From positions 6,133,001 through 6,197,000 of the forward strand of contig NZ_CP040094.1 of assembly GCF_013343235.1 (NCBI RefSeq): 64,000 bases of DNA, given 5' to 3'. How positions within the stretch are numbered: the first letter of the stretch is position 1; each line of letters begins with the position of its first letter. The notes under the pieces were generated by a model. It was not told where the DNA came from. It searched no databases and saw only the letters and a program-made list of their open reading frames with translations. The position numbers and the translations under genes are program-made. Shown here in pieces: positions 37,512-46,363 of the stretch. The stretch comes from Nostoc sp. TCL240-02 (GTDB lineage: Bacteria; Cyanobacteriota; Cyanobacteriia; Cyanobacteriales; Nostocaceae).

Positions 37512-38810
37512 ATGCTAGATACTTATATTATTGACCTATTTGTAATTGGTCTACTTCTGCTGATGGTAACATTAGGGTCAGGTTGGATTGCTCGCCTACC
37601 TCTTTCTTTTGCCATTATCTATCTCATAGTTGGTATTTTTCTAGGCCCTTATGGCTTTGGGCTGATTCAATTACGTCGAGATGAAGTTTTTAATGCCGAA
37701 CTACTGGAAAGAATAACAGAACTTGTAGTAATTATTTCTGTGTTTAGCTGTGGCTTAAGAATTGTTCGTCCTTTAAAGTTGGGGGCTTGGGATATTACAG
37801 TACGGTTGATTGTATTTTTGATGCCAATTTCAATTTTTGCTCTGGCTGTTGTGGGTAAATTGTTTTTAGGGATGAATTGGGGAGAAGCAATTTTATTAGG
37901 AGCAATTCTTGCACCTACCGATCCAGTATTAGCATCAGAAGTACAACTGACCGATATAAACGATCAAGATGAATTGAGATTTGGTTTAACTTCTGAAGGT
38001 GGCTTAAATGATGCTTTAGCTTTTCCCTTCGTTTATTTTGGTCTTCATGCGTTAAAAGATGACAACTGGGGTAACTGGTTTAAACAGTGGATTACAGTTG
38101 ATTTAATTTGGGCAATCGCAGTTGGCATTATTATGGGAATTGTGGTTGCCAAATCTATAGTTTGGATTGAAAAGACAATTCAAAAACGCCGTCGTGCTGA
38201 TGAGTTAATGGAAGATTTCATTGCTATCAGCACGATTTTACTAACTTATTCCTTAACAGAAATGGTTAATGGCTATGGATTTCTGGCAGTATTTGTTGCT
38301 GGGTTAGTTGTCCAACGCAGTTATAGAAACTCTGAAAAACCGCTAGGACAATTGGAATTTATTGAGCAAGTTGAAAAGCTGCTGGAAGTCGGAACAATTT
38401 TACTCTTGGGTTCAATATTGTTATTCCAGCCAATGCTTAATTATGCTATGCAATCTTTGTTAGTAATCATTTTGTTATTCTTAATAATTAGACCAGTCGG
38501 AGTTTGGATTAGCACAATAGGTAAACGCCCTGTAGAATCACACCGCCGAACATTCCATCCAGGAACTCGTTGGTTATTTGGATGGTTTGGTATTCGCGGT
38601 GTCGGCTCTTTATATTATCTTGCCTATGCCTTTGGTAATGGTTTAAAAGGTGAAGCTGCCGAACAAATTGCTTGGATAACTTACACTACTATTGTAGCCT
38701 CTGTGATTATACATGGCATTAGTGCAACTCCATTAATGAAGTGGTATGAGCGCAATATCGGTAATCAAAGAAAACCCACTTCTCCTTCCACAATTGATGA
38801 ATTTGAATAA
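37512..38810 (+). CDS. Cation:proton antiporter, CPA1/NhaP type
   Basis: A 432-residue inner-membrane antiporter with about 12 hydrophobic segments. It would exchange Na+ or K+ for H+ in salt and pH homeostasis. The ion-binding core is recognisable: AILAPTDPVLASEVQ and SEGGLNDALAFPFVYF (the ND pair of CPA1). WLFGWFGIRGVGSLYYL provides the conserved arginine helix. Length is close to NhaP proteins without a large cytoplasmic tail. The ion cannot be told from sequence alone. It is single, with a hairpin repeat and a terminator behind it. Confidence 0.92.
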   Translation: MLDTYIIDLFVIGLLLLMVTLGSGWIARLPLSFAIIYLIVGIFLGPYGFGLIQLRRDEVFNAELLERITELVVIISVFSCGLRIVRPLKLGAWDITVRLIVFLMPISIFALAVVGKLFLGMNWGEAILLGAILAPTDPVLASEVQLTDINDQDELRFGLTSEGGLNDALAFPFVYFGLHALKDDNWGNWFKQWITVDLIWAIAVGIIMGIVVAKSIVWIEKTIQKRRRADELMEDFIAISTILLTYSLTEMVNGYGFLAVFVAGLVVQRSYRNSEKPLGQLEFIEQVEKLLEVGTILLLGSILLFQPMLNYAMQSLLVIILLFLIIRPVGVWISTIGKRPVESHRRTFHPGTRWLFGWFGIRGVGSLYYLAYAFGNGLKGEAAEQIAWITYTTIVASVIIHGISATPLMKWYERNIGNQRKPTSPSTIDEFE

Positions 38811-38819
38811 ACTTCTGTC

Positions 38820-38891
38820 GGGTGTGTTAATGCAGAAGGTTAACGCACCATCAAAAACTAAGGTGCGTTACCCTAAAGCGATAACACACCC
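38820..38891. repeat. Nested palindromic dispersed repeat after the antiporter gene
   Basis: Outer arms GGGTGTGTTAA and TAACACACCC enclose inner arms GGTTAACGCACC and GGTGCGTTACC. This is a common cyanobacterial intergenic repeat and may also stabilise the 3' end of the antiporter mRNA. Confidence 0.7.
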
Positions 38892-38946
38892 TACAAGTTA
38901 ATTTTCTAAACCTGTGACTTCAAAACATATAAAGGCTTTAAATCTT

Positions 38947-38984
38947 AACTACCAAACTTCGTACAAAAGGGCTTGGTAGTTTTA
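38947..38984. terminator. Convergent terminator
   Basis: AACTACCAA and TTGGTAGTT form a 9-bp stem, followed on the plus strand by TTTAG. On the other side it is preceded by AAGATT, so it can serve both the antiporter gene and the convergent gene at 38996. Confidence 0.65.
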
Positions 38985-38995
38985 GCCTATATTCT

Positions 38996-39385
38996 CTATT
39001 TACCTGTCACCTTTTCGATAACTTCTTTCGCTTTTTTCCCAAAACTTTCTGGGGGATTTTGTTCTTGTTCAGCCTTCAAATTCCTTTCGTAAGTTTTCTC
39101 TATAGTATTAAGGTTTTTTGAATCTTTTATCGCTTGCTCATAAGCTTCTTCTCGTTCTTCTTCTTGAATGCCAACACCTGGGTCAAATTCGTTAGCACGA
39201 TTAATTTTTTCTTCAGAATTTGGTTTATACTCTGGAGGGATTAACTTTAATTCTTCAAGAGTAGTTGCATAACTAGCTTGCTGAACGAATATAAATGAAC
39301 CAGATAAGCTGATAGAAACCATCAAGCAAACAACCAAAAAGCTTGAACGTAAAGCTTGTTTTAAAGTTAATAGAATTTTTTGCAT
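38996..39385 (-). CDS. Secreted small protein, low-temperature-induced-protein-like
   Basis: A 129-residue protein with a signal peptide (hydrophobic residues 14-36, probable cleavage after ASYA). The mature part is charged and helical: NRANEFDPGVGIQEEEREEA, YEQAIKDSKNLNTIEKTYER, and KAKEVIEKVTGK at the end. This resembles small exported cyanobacterial proteins annotated as low-temperature-induced, from memory. Function is not known. AGGAGG just upstream of the ATG is a strong ribosome-binding site. Confidence 0.7.
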   Translation of the reverse strand: MQKILLTLKQALRSSFLVVCLMVSISLSGSFIFVQQASYATTLEELKLIPPEYKPNSEEKINRANEFDPGVGIQEEEREEAYEQAIKDSKNLNTIEKTYERNLKAEQEQNPPESFGKKAKEVIEKVTGK

Positions 39386-39626
39386 GAAAAACTCCTCCTA
39401 TTGTTCTGTTATAAGCCTTAATTATGTATAAATATATTCAATATTCAAGGCTCACAGGCATCCTAAATGTTTAGGTACAGTTTTTCCTTCTATCTCAAGG
39501 TATATTAATTTTTACCTATAGTTCAGTTAATGCCATCTAAACGTTTTAGGATCTATACCCATAGACAAAGGCAGGCAAGATACCTACCCACAAGATTGGC
39601 ATTTATATTTATTTGTTAAAAATCCC

Positions 39627-40733
39627 TCATAACCAACTGTGATTAATTTTAATTCCTCGACTTTGCATTACTTCTTCAAATAAATCTGTTGGGAGTGCTT
39701 CTTCCACAGCAAAAACACCTGGTTTATTGAGTTTACCTTCTAGCAATAATTGGGCAATACTACCTGTGCCACAACCAGAAGCTATCGCTGTATTTTCATG
39801 CACTACAGTTGAACAATAAACGGCGGTTTCCCCATCTTTTTGCCCTGTTACTTCTGAACGAACCGCTACACCAATTCCAGTAAAATTGTTAGTCACATCT
39901 GTCATCGAATGGCTAACATGAGATAAAAATTCAATCATGTAACGGCGCTGCATTAACCACTTGGGAAAAATGTGTGCCGCAATCCAAGTTAGGTGATTAT
40001 AAAAATCGGGAATAGAGCCAAACTTAGTAATTACAGTTTTTACTGATGGGAAAGCTTTGGGCAATGTAAAAGTTTCTGGCATATCAAACCAATAAACTCC
40101 ACTAGGCCCATAGGGAGGCGGAAACTTAACTACTTCTCTTTCACTATAAGGCTTGATGATCTCCCATTTTCCATCTATCCAAGTCTCAAAAGGATACTGC
40201 AACCCTAGAAAAGTTGTCCGCATCACTGTAATGCCAGCACCGCCAGAACCCGAAACTAAATAACTTAAATGGATCTTTTCTGGTTTATCAAATTGTTCAA
40301 CACCTTGACGTACCATGCTGTTAGAAATACCAGGAAAAATGCCAGTATTAATAATTGCTGTCACACCAGCAGTAGCAGCTTTTTCATGATAATTGAGAGC
40401 TTTACTAGTATAAGAACGATGGTCGCTAACATCTACATAGTTAACGCCTTCAGCAATACAGGTTTCGAGAACATTAGTATCTCGATAGTGAAATGGCCCA
40501 GCACAATGGATGACTAAGTTAGAGTTTGCGATCGCATCTCGCAACTTGTCAACTTCTGCCAAGTCCAAGACCAAAAACTGCACTTGTCCGCCTGAAGACA
40601 AGCTAACAGCCTTCCCAAACTCCGCAGAACGTCCAGTAATCGTAATTTGAGCTTGCGTATGGGTAGCTAGATCCTGAGCAACACTGCTACCAATCCGCCC
40701 CCGTCCACCAAGAATTAAAACTCTGTCTGTCAT
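39627..40733 (-). CDS. Saccharopine-dehydrogenase-like NAD(P)-binding protein
   Basis: A 368-residue protein with an N-terminal Rossmann fold, VLILGGRGRIGSSVAQDLAT, and the family elements LVIHCAGPFHYRDTNVLETC, VNYVDVSDHRSYTSKAL and AIINTGIFPGISNSMVRQG. The middle has GSGGAGITVMRTTFLGL. It belongs to the saccharopine dehydrogenase-like group, whose cyanobacterial members have unknown substrates; lysine synthesis by saccharopine is not expected here. GGAG precedes the ATG. It lies 96 bp downstream of the crtD-like gene on the same strand. Confidence 0.85.
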   Translation of the reverse strand: MTDRVLILGGRGRIGSSVAQDLATHTQAQITITGRSAEFGKAVSLSSGGQVQFLVLDLAEVDKLRDAIANSNLVIHCAGPFHYRDTNVLETCIAEGVNYVDVSDHRSYTSKALNYHEKAATAGVTAIINTGIFPGISNSMVRQGVEQFDKPEKIHLSYLVSGSGGAGITVMRTTFLGLQYPFETWIDGKWEIIKPYSEREVVKFPPPYGPSGVYWFDMPETFTLPKAFPSVKTVITKFGSIPDFYNHLTWIAAHIFPKWLMQRRYMIEFLSHVSHSMTDVTNNFTGIGVAVRSEVTGQKDGETAVYCSTVVHENTAIASGCGTGSIAQLLLEGKLNKPGVFAVEEALPTDLFEEVMQSRGIKINHSWL

Positions 40734-40829
40734 TACTCCAGATTGGCAACACTAACCTTATTTCATCAGTTTTGCGTCCTATTTGCCATCGGTTATAAGT
40801 ATGATTTATAGCATTCCACAAAATTTCTG

Positions 40830-42344
40830 CTACATTTGCGATTCAATTTGCCTGACTACTGTTAGCGCCGAATAACTCACTCCAGCAGTACCTTCGCCGG
40901 GATGGGTAGAGTCACCAACTAACCACAAATTCTGGATGGGTGTGCGATTGGCAAACCCGAAAGGGCCAAAGGTAGGAATTCTTTGACCAATACCGCCAAC
41001 TATACCGCGATCGCGGGCTGTGAAATGGGCAAAGGTGCGCGGTGTTGCGGCTTCTTGATGAATAATCGTTTCTGGTTTGAGATAGAAGTATTGGGCAAGA
41101 CGAGCGATCGCTTCTTGGGTAAACTTTTCTTTTAGTTCTTCATAATTTTCAGTCTCCCACCACTGTGCAGGATCGACAAATGAAGAAGCGATAATTGTCG
41201 CTTTCCCCTCCGGTGCGCGGCCGTCTCCAGGATGACTGACGGAAACAAATAGGGAATTATTCTCGCCAATAGGGCCATTAACATCATACAAAAATTGCAG
41301 GTGGGGAGGACACCCAGCCGGAATCGCGCTAGCATCTACACCCAAATACACCACAAACGCACCCGATGCTTGGGGTAGTTTTTCCACCCGGTTTTTATAT
41401 CCAGATGGCGCTTGTTCTCCCAATAACTGCACCAAGTTTTGCACGGTGACGTTACTAACTATATGGTCGGCTGCTTCTGTCCAAACTTCGCCAGTTTTCT
41501 GATTTCTAATGACAACAGCAGTAACTTTACCGTTTTCTACTTTGATTTGTTCTACAGTGTGGCGCATCAACAATTTGCCGCCATCTCTTTCTAAGGATTG
41601 TACCAAGCGATCGCTTAATACTTGCATACTTCCCTGGAGGTGAAACAATCCTTGGGGCAGTTGGGATACACTCAACGCTGTGGCTGCATAAAGTAATGCT
41701 GTATTCTCTGCATCCACCTGGGAGTATAGCTTCAGTTGCAAATCCAAAAAAGTCCTCAATCGCTGGTCATTTCCCAGTCCACATAAACGTAAAGCATCTC
41801 CCACCGTAAACAAAGTGAAGGGGACGGTAATTAATGTACTGGGACGTACCGCTTGCGTTAGCTGCCACAGATCCCATAAATTACGTGGTGGTAGAACTGG
41901 ATCGCGTCCTTGAAATTCCCAACTGGCATCAAACAAAGTTGCCATCAATTGCCAAAAGGGTTCGCTACCAGGAAACTGTTTTTGTCGTTCCTCTTGCCAT
42001 TTCTCTTGGTCGCGCCAGACATTAATTGGTGTGCTTTCCCCAGGTAAATACACCGCACAAGCAGGATCGCAAGGCGTTGCTGCGGGTAAATCTATTGACA
42101 ATTCTGAGAAAATGCGGTGGTGAATTCCCCCTGGTTCCAACCCCGCAACCTGAGTTGCACCCACATCAAAGGTAAATCCTTGGCGTTTAAAGGTTGAAGC
42201 ACAGCCTCCTGGTACGAGGGCTTGATCTAAAATTAAGACGCTGTAACCTCTATGAGCTAATAATGCTCCAGCAGTCAGTCCACCTATTCCGGCACCGATA
42301 ATAATGACATGAGAGTTACTTTTGTCAAGAGGTTTACTGGACAT
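40830..42344 (-). CDS. crtD: Carotenoid C-3',4' desaturase (CrtD-type FAD oxidoreductase)
   Basis: A 504-residue FAD-dependent phytoene-desaturase-family enzyme. The N-terminal dinucleotide fold reads VIIIGAGIGGLTAGALLAHR and is followed by VPGGCASTFKRQGFTFDVGA. The C-terminal FAD-contact element is NLWLVGDSTHPGEGTAGVSY. The overall pattern, including GLEPGGIHHRIFSEL, matches cyanobacterial CrtD, needed for myxol glycoside synthesis; CrtO-like or CrtISO-like enzymes are the main alternatives. The fucose genes earlier in the window could supply the myxoxanthophyll sugar, but that link is inference. Confidence 0.8.
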   Translation of the reverse strand: MSSKPLDKSNSHVIIIGAGIGGLTAGALLAHRGYSVLILDQALVPGGCASTFKRQGFTFDVGATQVAGLEPGGIHHRIFSELSIDLPAATPCDPACAVYLPGESTPINVWRDQEKWQEERQKQFPGSEPFWQLMATLFDASWEFQGRDPVLPPRNLWDLWQLTQAVRPSTLITVPFTLFTVGDALRLCGLGNDQRLRTFLDLQLKLYSQVDAENTALLYAATALSVSQLPQGLFHLQGSMQVLSDRLVQSLERDGGKLLMRHTVEQIKVENGKVTAVVIRNQKTGEVWTEAADHIVSNVTVQNLVQLLGEQAPSGYKNRVEKLPQASGAFVVYLGVDASAIPAGCPPHLQFLYDVNGPIGENNSLFVSVSHPGDGRAPEGKATIIASSFVDPAQWWETENYEELKEKFTQEAIARLAQYFYLKPETIIHQEAATPRTFAHFTARDRGIVGGIGQRIPTFGPFGFANRTPIQNLWLVGDSTHPGEGTAGVSYSALTVVRQIESQM

Positions 42345-42801
42345 TGATTAGTTTCTTTAAATTTCTTAATATTTTTACTTATAATTTTACCTTACCTCTG
42401 AGTTGAATTGGGTCAAGGGTGCGATCGCGGCTAAAAAGGCGATTAAAAACCGCGTCTACATGGATGCCTAAGCCAGGATAAGTGGGTTAGAAGTTTGACA
42501 GCAACTCAAATCTGAATCTATGCACACAAATAATTCCGGTTGTGGTGCTGACCTCTTCTGCTGAAGACCAGGATATGATCCAATACTGCTCAGGTTAAAG
42601 GGTAAAGGTTAAAGGTTTTTTCTTTCCCCTTTCCCCTTCCCCTTTTCCCCAAAACCCGACAAGTATTGGGATATGATCGAGAGTTACCAGCTTGGGGTAA
42701 AGAGCTACATTGTCAAACCTGTGGATTTTGAACAATTTAACTAAGCAGTCCAACAGCTTGGTTTTTATTGGATGTTATTTAACCGATTGCTAATTCCCAA
42801 T
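42345..42801. other. 457-bp gap with a response-regulator relic
   Basis: Apart from the relic described separately (42509-42793), there is a HIP1 site and a pyrimidine-rich tract around 42612-42652 (TTTCCCCTTTCCCCTTCCCC). No intact gene. Confidence 0.5.
42509..42793 (+). pseudogene. Broken CheY-like response regulator (Rcp1-like)
   Basis: The plus strand encodes IIPVVVLTSSAEDQDMI, then is interrupted by about 85 bp of low-complexity sequence, then continues YWDMIESYQLGVKSYIVKPV with DFEQFN, a TAA, and AVQQLGFYW. These are the beta4-beta5 parts of a receiver domain, with the conserved T/S and K residues. The phosphorylated Asp half is missing. Confidence 0.65.
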
Positions 42802-43986
42802 TCAAATAACATCCTTCAGCACTGATACCAATTTTTCAATATGTGCTATTTTGTGAGTTGCCATTACAGATATTCTGATTCGACTTGTGGGCACTGTGGG
42901 AGGACGAATTGCTGGAGCAAAAATGCCAGCATCTCTTAGCTGTTTTCCAGCTTTGAGAGCATCTGTGGCATTAAGCAATTGAAAACATAATATCGGTGAT
43001 TCAGAAGGCAGCAATTTCAAATTAGGTAAATGTTGCAGCAAAGTTTTCAAGTAATGTATATTCCCCCACAATTGGGCGCGGTGTTGTGGTTCTTGTTGCA
43101 CTATCTTGATTGCTGCTAAGGCGGCGGCTGTATCAGCAGGTGAAAGCCCAGTGGTATAAATCCAACTGGGTGCGCGGTTTCGCAAAAAGTCAATTAAGGC
43201 GCTACTTCCTGCCACATAACCGCCTAAACTACCCAAAGCTTTACTCAAAGTCCCAATTTGAATTAATTGCTTTCCTGTATACCCAAAATGCTCGACACAC
43301 CCAGTGCCAGTTTTTCCTAGTACCCCAGTAGCATGAGCTTCATCAACTAGCAGCATACAGCTAAATTCATCAGCCAGATCGAACAGTGCGGGCAAGGGAC
43401 ATAAATCGCCGTCCATGCTGAAGACAGTATCAGTAAGAATTATGCAGCGTCGGTAATTTTGCCGTTGTTGACTCAACTGAGTTTTTAGTACTTCAACATC
43501 GCAGTGTGGATATTCCACAACTGCTGCACCGCTAAGAATCGCTCCATTTTTCAAACTGGAATGATTGTACTGGTCAGATAAAATTAAATCGCGCTTGCCC
43601 ACAAGGGCAGTAATTGCACCCAAATTGGCTAGATACCCGGAACTAAATACCAAAGCATCTTCTGTATGTTTGGTAGATGCGATCGCCTCTTCTAACTCCC
43701 TGTGTAATTCTCGATGCCCACTGAGTAATCTAGAACCAGTACTACCAGTACCAAATTCAGCGATCGCAGCAGTTGCGGCTGCCATCAACCGCTCATCCCC
43801 AGCCAATCCCAAATAGTCATTACTGGCAAAATTAATTACCTCTTGCCCAGCTAAAACCACCGTTGCACCCGGACGACCGTTGATAGGTTGTACCGAACGA
43901 TACCAGTCTGCCCGATGAATTGTTACTAAGGACTGTTCTAGCCAGGCATAAGGGTCACGTCGCTTCGCTCCGAATTCAAAATTCAA
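42802..43986 (-). CDS. bioF: 8-amino-7-oxononanoate synthase
   Basis: A 394-residue PLP enzyme that condenses pimeloyl-ACP/CoA with alanine in biotin synthesis. Features: [58 protein letters not shown] (PLP-contact Asp and His) and [17 protein letters not shown], with the PLP lysine. 2-amino-3-ketobutyrate CoA ligase is close in fold, but this pattern is BioF-like. The open frame begins at a TTG inside a heptanucleotide tandem repeat; the first conserved residues are [10 protein letters not shown], so the exact start is uncertain. No other bio genes are nearby. Confidence 0.88.
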   Translation of the reverse strand: MNFEFGAKRRDPYAWLEQSLVTIHRADWYRSVQPINGRPGATVVLAGQEVINFASNDYLGLAGDERLMAAATAAIAEFGTGSTGSRLLSGHRELHRELEEAIASTKHTEDALVFSSGYLANLGAITALVGKRDLILSDQYNHSSLKNGAILSGAAVVEYPHCDVEVLKTQLSQQRQNYRRCIILTDTVFSMDGDLCPLPALFDLADEFSCMLLVDEAHATGVLGKTGTGCVEHFGYTGKQLIQIGTLSKALGSLGGYVAGSSALIDFLRNRAPSWIYTTGLSPADTAAALAAIKIVQQEPQHRAQLWGNIHYLKTLLQHLPNLKLLPSESPILCFQLLNATDALKAGKQLRDAGIFAPAIRPPTVPTSRIRISVMATHKIAHIEKLVSVLKDVI

Positions 43987-44005
43987 AATTCAAAATTCAA
44001 AATTA
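43978..44005. repeat. ATTCAAA heptanucleotide tandem repeat
   Basis: Four copies of ATTCAAA run head to tail, followed by ATTAAT. Heptameric short tandem repeats are known from Nostoc-type genomes. The array overlaps the apparent bioF start. Confidence 0.85.
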
Positions 44006-44111
44006 ATGATCCCTATAAATAATAAATAAATTTAGGGACTTGTATCATGAGTTGTTTTCGGTCAGTGGTCATAAGGGGGGCATGGCGAGAATAACAAATG
44101 ACTAATGACAA

Positions 44112-44744
44112 TTAAACTTGTTCGCTGCTGAGATGCGCGATCGCTTGTTTAATCCAATCTTCGACGTAGGCATCTTTGGGTAGGCCGATATCTTCGCTGA
44201 CTACATGCAGGGCGTGACTGACTTCATGAGCAGTATATCCCAAGGCGAAGAGGGTCATTTGCACCTCTTCGAGAATTCCTGGTGCTGGCCCGCCTGTGGC
44301 GACGAAGAACCCGGCTGATTTGCGCCACTCGACTAATTTGCTTTTGAGTTCCAAACAGATGCGTTCTGCGATTTTTTTGCCAACACCGGGAGCCTGAATT
44401 AAGATTTGTGTATTGGCAGCGATAATTGCTTGGACTAAATCTGGTAGTTCCAGAGTGTCCAAGAGTGCGATCGCTAAAGCTGCACCAATCCCTGTGACAG
44501 TCAGCAAGTGGCGAAATAAATCGCGTTCGGCTGGGGAAGCAAAGCCATATAAGTAGGGCACTTCTTCCCGAATTTGGAAATGGGTAAAAATTTGCGCCAC
44601 TCCTCCCGACTCTGGTAACTGGTTTGCTAACCTTTGGGGAACTTGTAAATCGTACCCCAAGCCATTCACTTCTAGAGTCAGAATCACGCGATTAGCGCCA
44701 ATTGTTTGGATACCAGCGACTATACCTTTTAGATAACTAATCAT
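44112..44744 (-). CDS. ruvA: Holliday junction branch-migration protein RuvA
   Basis: A 210-residue DNA-binding subunit of the RuvAB motor that moves Holliday junctions in recombination repair. The N-terminal OB-fold begins [13 protein letters not shown]. Two helix-hairpin-helix motifs are visible: [16 protein letters not shown] and [20 protein letters not shown]. The C-terminal third domain, which binds RuvB, contains [20 protein letters not shown]. Its ATG overlaps the stop of the upstream phosphatase gene (TAATG), so the two are translationally coupled. Confidence 0.96.
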   Translation of the reverse strand: MISYLKGIVAGIQTIGANRVILTLEVNGLGYDLQVPQRLANQLPESGGVAQIFTHFQIREEVPYLYGFASPAERDLFRHLLTVTGIGAALAIALLDTLELPDLVQAIIAANTQILIQAPGVGKKIAERICLELKSKLVEWRKSAGFFVATGGPAPGILEEVQMTLFALGYTAHEVSHALHVVSEDIGLPKDAYVEDWIKQAIAHLSSEQV

Positions 44745-45502
44745 TACAAGAGACCAAAATAATTTAAGCCTTCAATAATTCCACCTGCACAAAAACATGA
44801 AGCCAGGTAGCGGTGCGTAGCAGGATGCTCGTGATGCCATTGGAGTAACTCTTTTCGGGCATTCCCGACGATGATTCCCCGTTCGTTGCCTACAGCAAAT
44901 AAAGCAATATCATTACCCGAATCACCACAGACAACTGTTTGTTCTGCTGCAAATTTCCACTTCTGGCGTAAAAACTGCATTGCCTGACCTTTATCGCTGC
45001 TATGGGGTACAATGTCAAGGTCTATTCCGCTACTGTAGATTAACTTTACATTTAATTTACATTTCTGCAACTCTGCTTCAAGTTGTGGTAGAACATTTGC
45101 AGATGCATCTTGTTCTAGAAAAAAACTCACTTTGAAGAGACGCTGTTCTGAATCTGGTTGCCGAATTAACTCACGGTATTTATGGGTAATAGATAATACA
45201 GTTTCTCGTTCCCATCCCGGAGAGAGGATGTCTGACCAACCTGAGTCTGGAGTATCAGTACCATGAAGGTAAATTTCTGTACCCACAGAAAGGACAAGGG
45301 CATCGGGTTGCAAAAGATTTTTTTGAGCTTGGAGTTGTTTGTAAAGTAAGGGCGATCGCCCGGTAGAATAAACAATTTTAGTGCCGTATTCTTGGCGATG
45401 TCTCTTCAGCAATTGATTTAGTTCTGGTAAAGCGCTGTCATCACCCACAGTGCGATATACGAGGGTGTCATCTAGGTCGGTTACAAAAAGAAATGGTTTC
45501 AT
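44744..45502 (-). CDS. spp: Sucrose-phosphate phosphatase
   Basis: A 252-residue HAD-superfamily phosphatase that removes phosphate from sucrose-6-phosphate, the last step of sucrose synthesis. Motif I is [12 protein letters not shown] (nucleophile and acid Asp). Motif II is [14 protein letters not shown], with the LSVGTEIYL element typical of plant and cyanobacterial SPP. Motif III is the lysine in [11 protein letters not shown], and motif [15 protein letters not shown]. Length fits the stand-alone cyanobacterial enzyme. It overlaps ruvA by one base (TAATG). Confidence 0.9.
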   Translation of the reverse strand: MKPFLFVTDLDDTLVYRTVGDDSALPELNQLLKRHRQEYGTKIVYSTGRSPLLYKQLQAQKNLLQPDALVLSVGTEIYLHGTDTPDSGWSDILSPGWERETVLSITHKYRELIRQPDSEQRLFKVSFFLEQDASANVLPQLEAELQKCKLNVKLIYSSGIDLDIVPHSSDKGQAMQFLRQKWKFAAEQTVVCGDSGNDIALFAVGNERGIIVGNARKELLQWHHEHPATHRYLASCFCAGGIIEGLNYFGLL

Positions 45503-45706
45503 GATTTTGATGTACTTAAGCTAAATAGTTGGCAAAACCCCGGAAAATTTGAAGAGTGTCGAGATGCAATAGGCCGACACGGATTTTTGACGATGCATTC
45601 GGGGATAATTTACCAGATTTTGGTTCTGATGTATTCTTAGCAGTGCAATAATTCTTTGCAAGAGCAAAAAATAGACTTTTTCTGTGTCTAGTTAATCAAA
45701 ACCCAG
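45503..45706. other. Spacer upstream of spp
   Basis: Nothing recognisable. It lies between the divergent spp gene and the GNAT pseudogene. Confidence 0.3.
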
Positions 45707-46144
45707 ATGCATATAAATCTTCGTCCCATAAAAGAGGTTGACTTTGATTTCATCTACAAAGTGACGAAAGCTGCAATGCAATCTTATGTAGAACTAACTT
45801 GGGGAAGCTGGGTTGATAATGAGCAGCGTGTGCGGACTTATGCTTCGATTGATTTATCAACTCATTGAATTATCCAATTTGAAAGTAAAGATGTTGGATG
45901 TTTAGCAATAGAGTATTACCCAAGTCATATACAGCTAACCAAATTGTATTTACTTCCCAATTTTCAGCGTTTTGGAATTGGTACATTTATTCTGCGCCAG
46001 TTGATTTCTGAAGCAAAAGATAAGGAAAAACCTCTGTAACTGAGAGTTTTAGCTGTAAATCCAGCACGTAAACTTTATGAACGTGAGGGTTTTATGATTC
46101 AAGCTCAAACAGATGAAAGAATTTACATGAAGTATGGAGGATAG
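45707..46144 (+). pseudogene. GNAT acetyltransferase gene with two in-frame stop codons
   Basis: The single frame from ATG 45707 to TAG 46142-46144 encodes a complete GNAT-fold protein: MHINLRPIKEVDFDFIYKVT, AMQSYVELTWGSW, LYLLPNFQRFGIGTFILRQL (acetyl-CoA loop, normally Q/RxxGxG/A) and NPARKLYEREGFM. It is interrupted by TGA after about 53 codons and by TAA after KEKPL. No frameshift is present, so decay appears recent, or the codons are read through; the former is far more likely. Confidence 0.75.
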
Positions 46145-46363
46145 GAAAAGTTTTACTGCGGAATTAATTCTTTAATCATCAACCTCTCTGTGTTCTCTGC
46201 GCCTCTGTGGTTAGTTAATCTTTTATTTCCACAATCAGCGATCGCTAACTTGAAGTTTCTCATACAACCCATACATCCAAAACGTAAATAATTACCAAAA
46301 TTTGTTACATAAGATGTCCTGTAGGGAATTCTAAATTGACTAGAGAAACCCCCCGTAAAAGCT
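46145..46363. other. Upstream region of the hybrid kinase gene
   Basis: It contains a single arm (46184-46211, CTCTCTGTGTTCTCTGCGCC) related to the inner palindrome of the MITE at 21262-21427, a HIP1-like site near 46238, and otherwise nothing identified. Confidence 0.45.
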
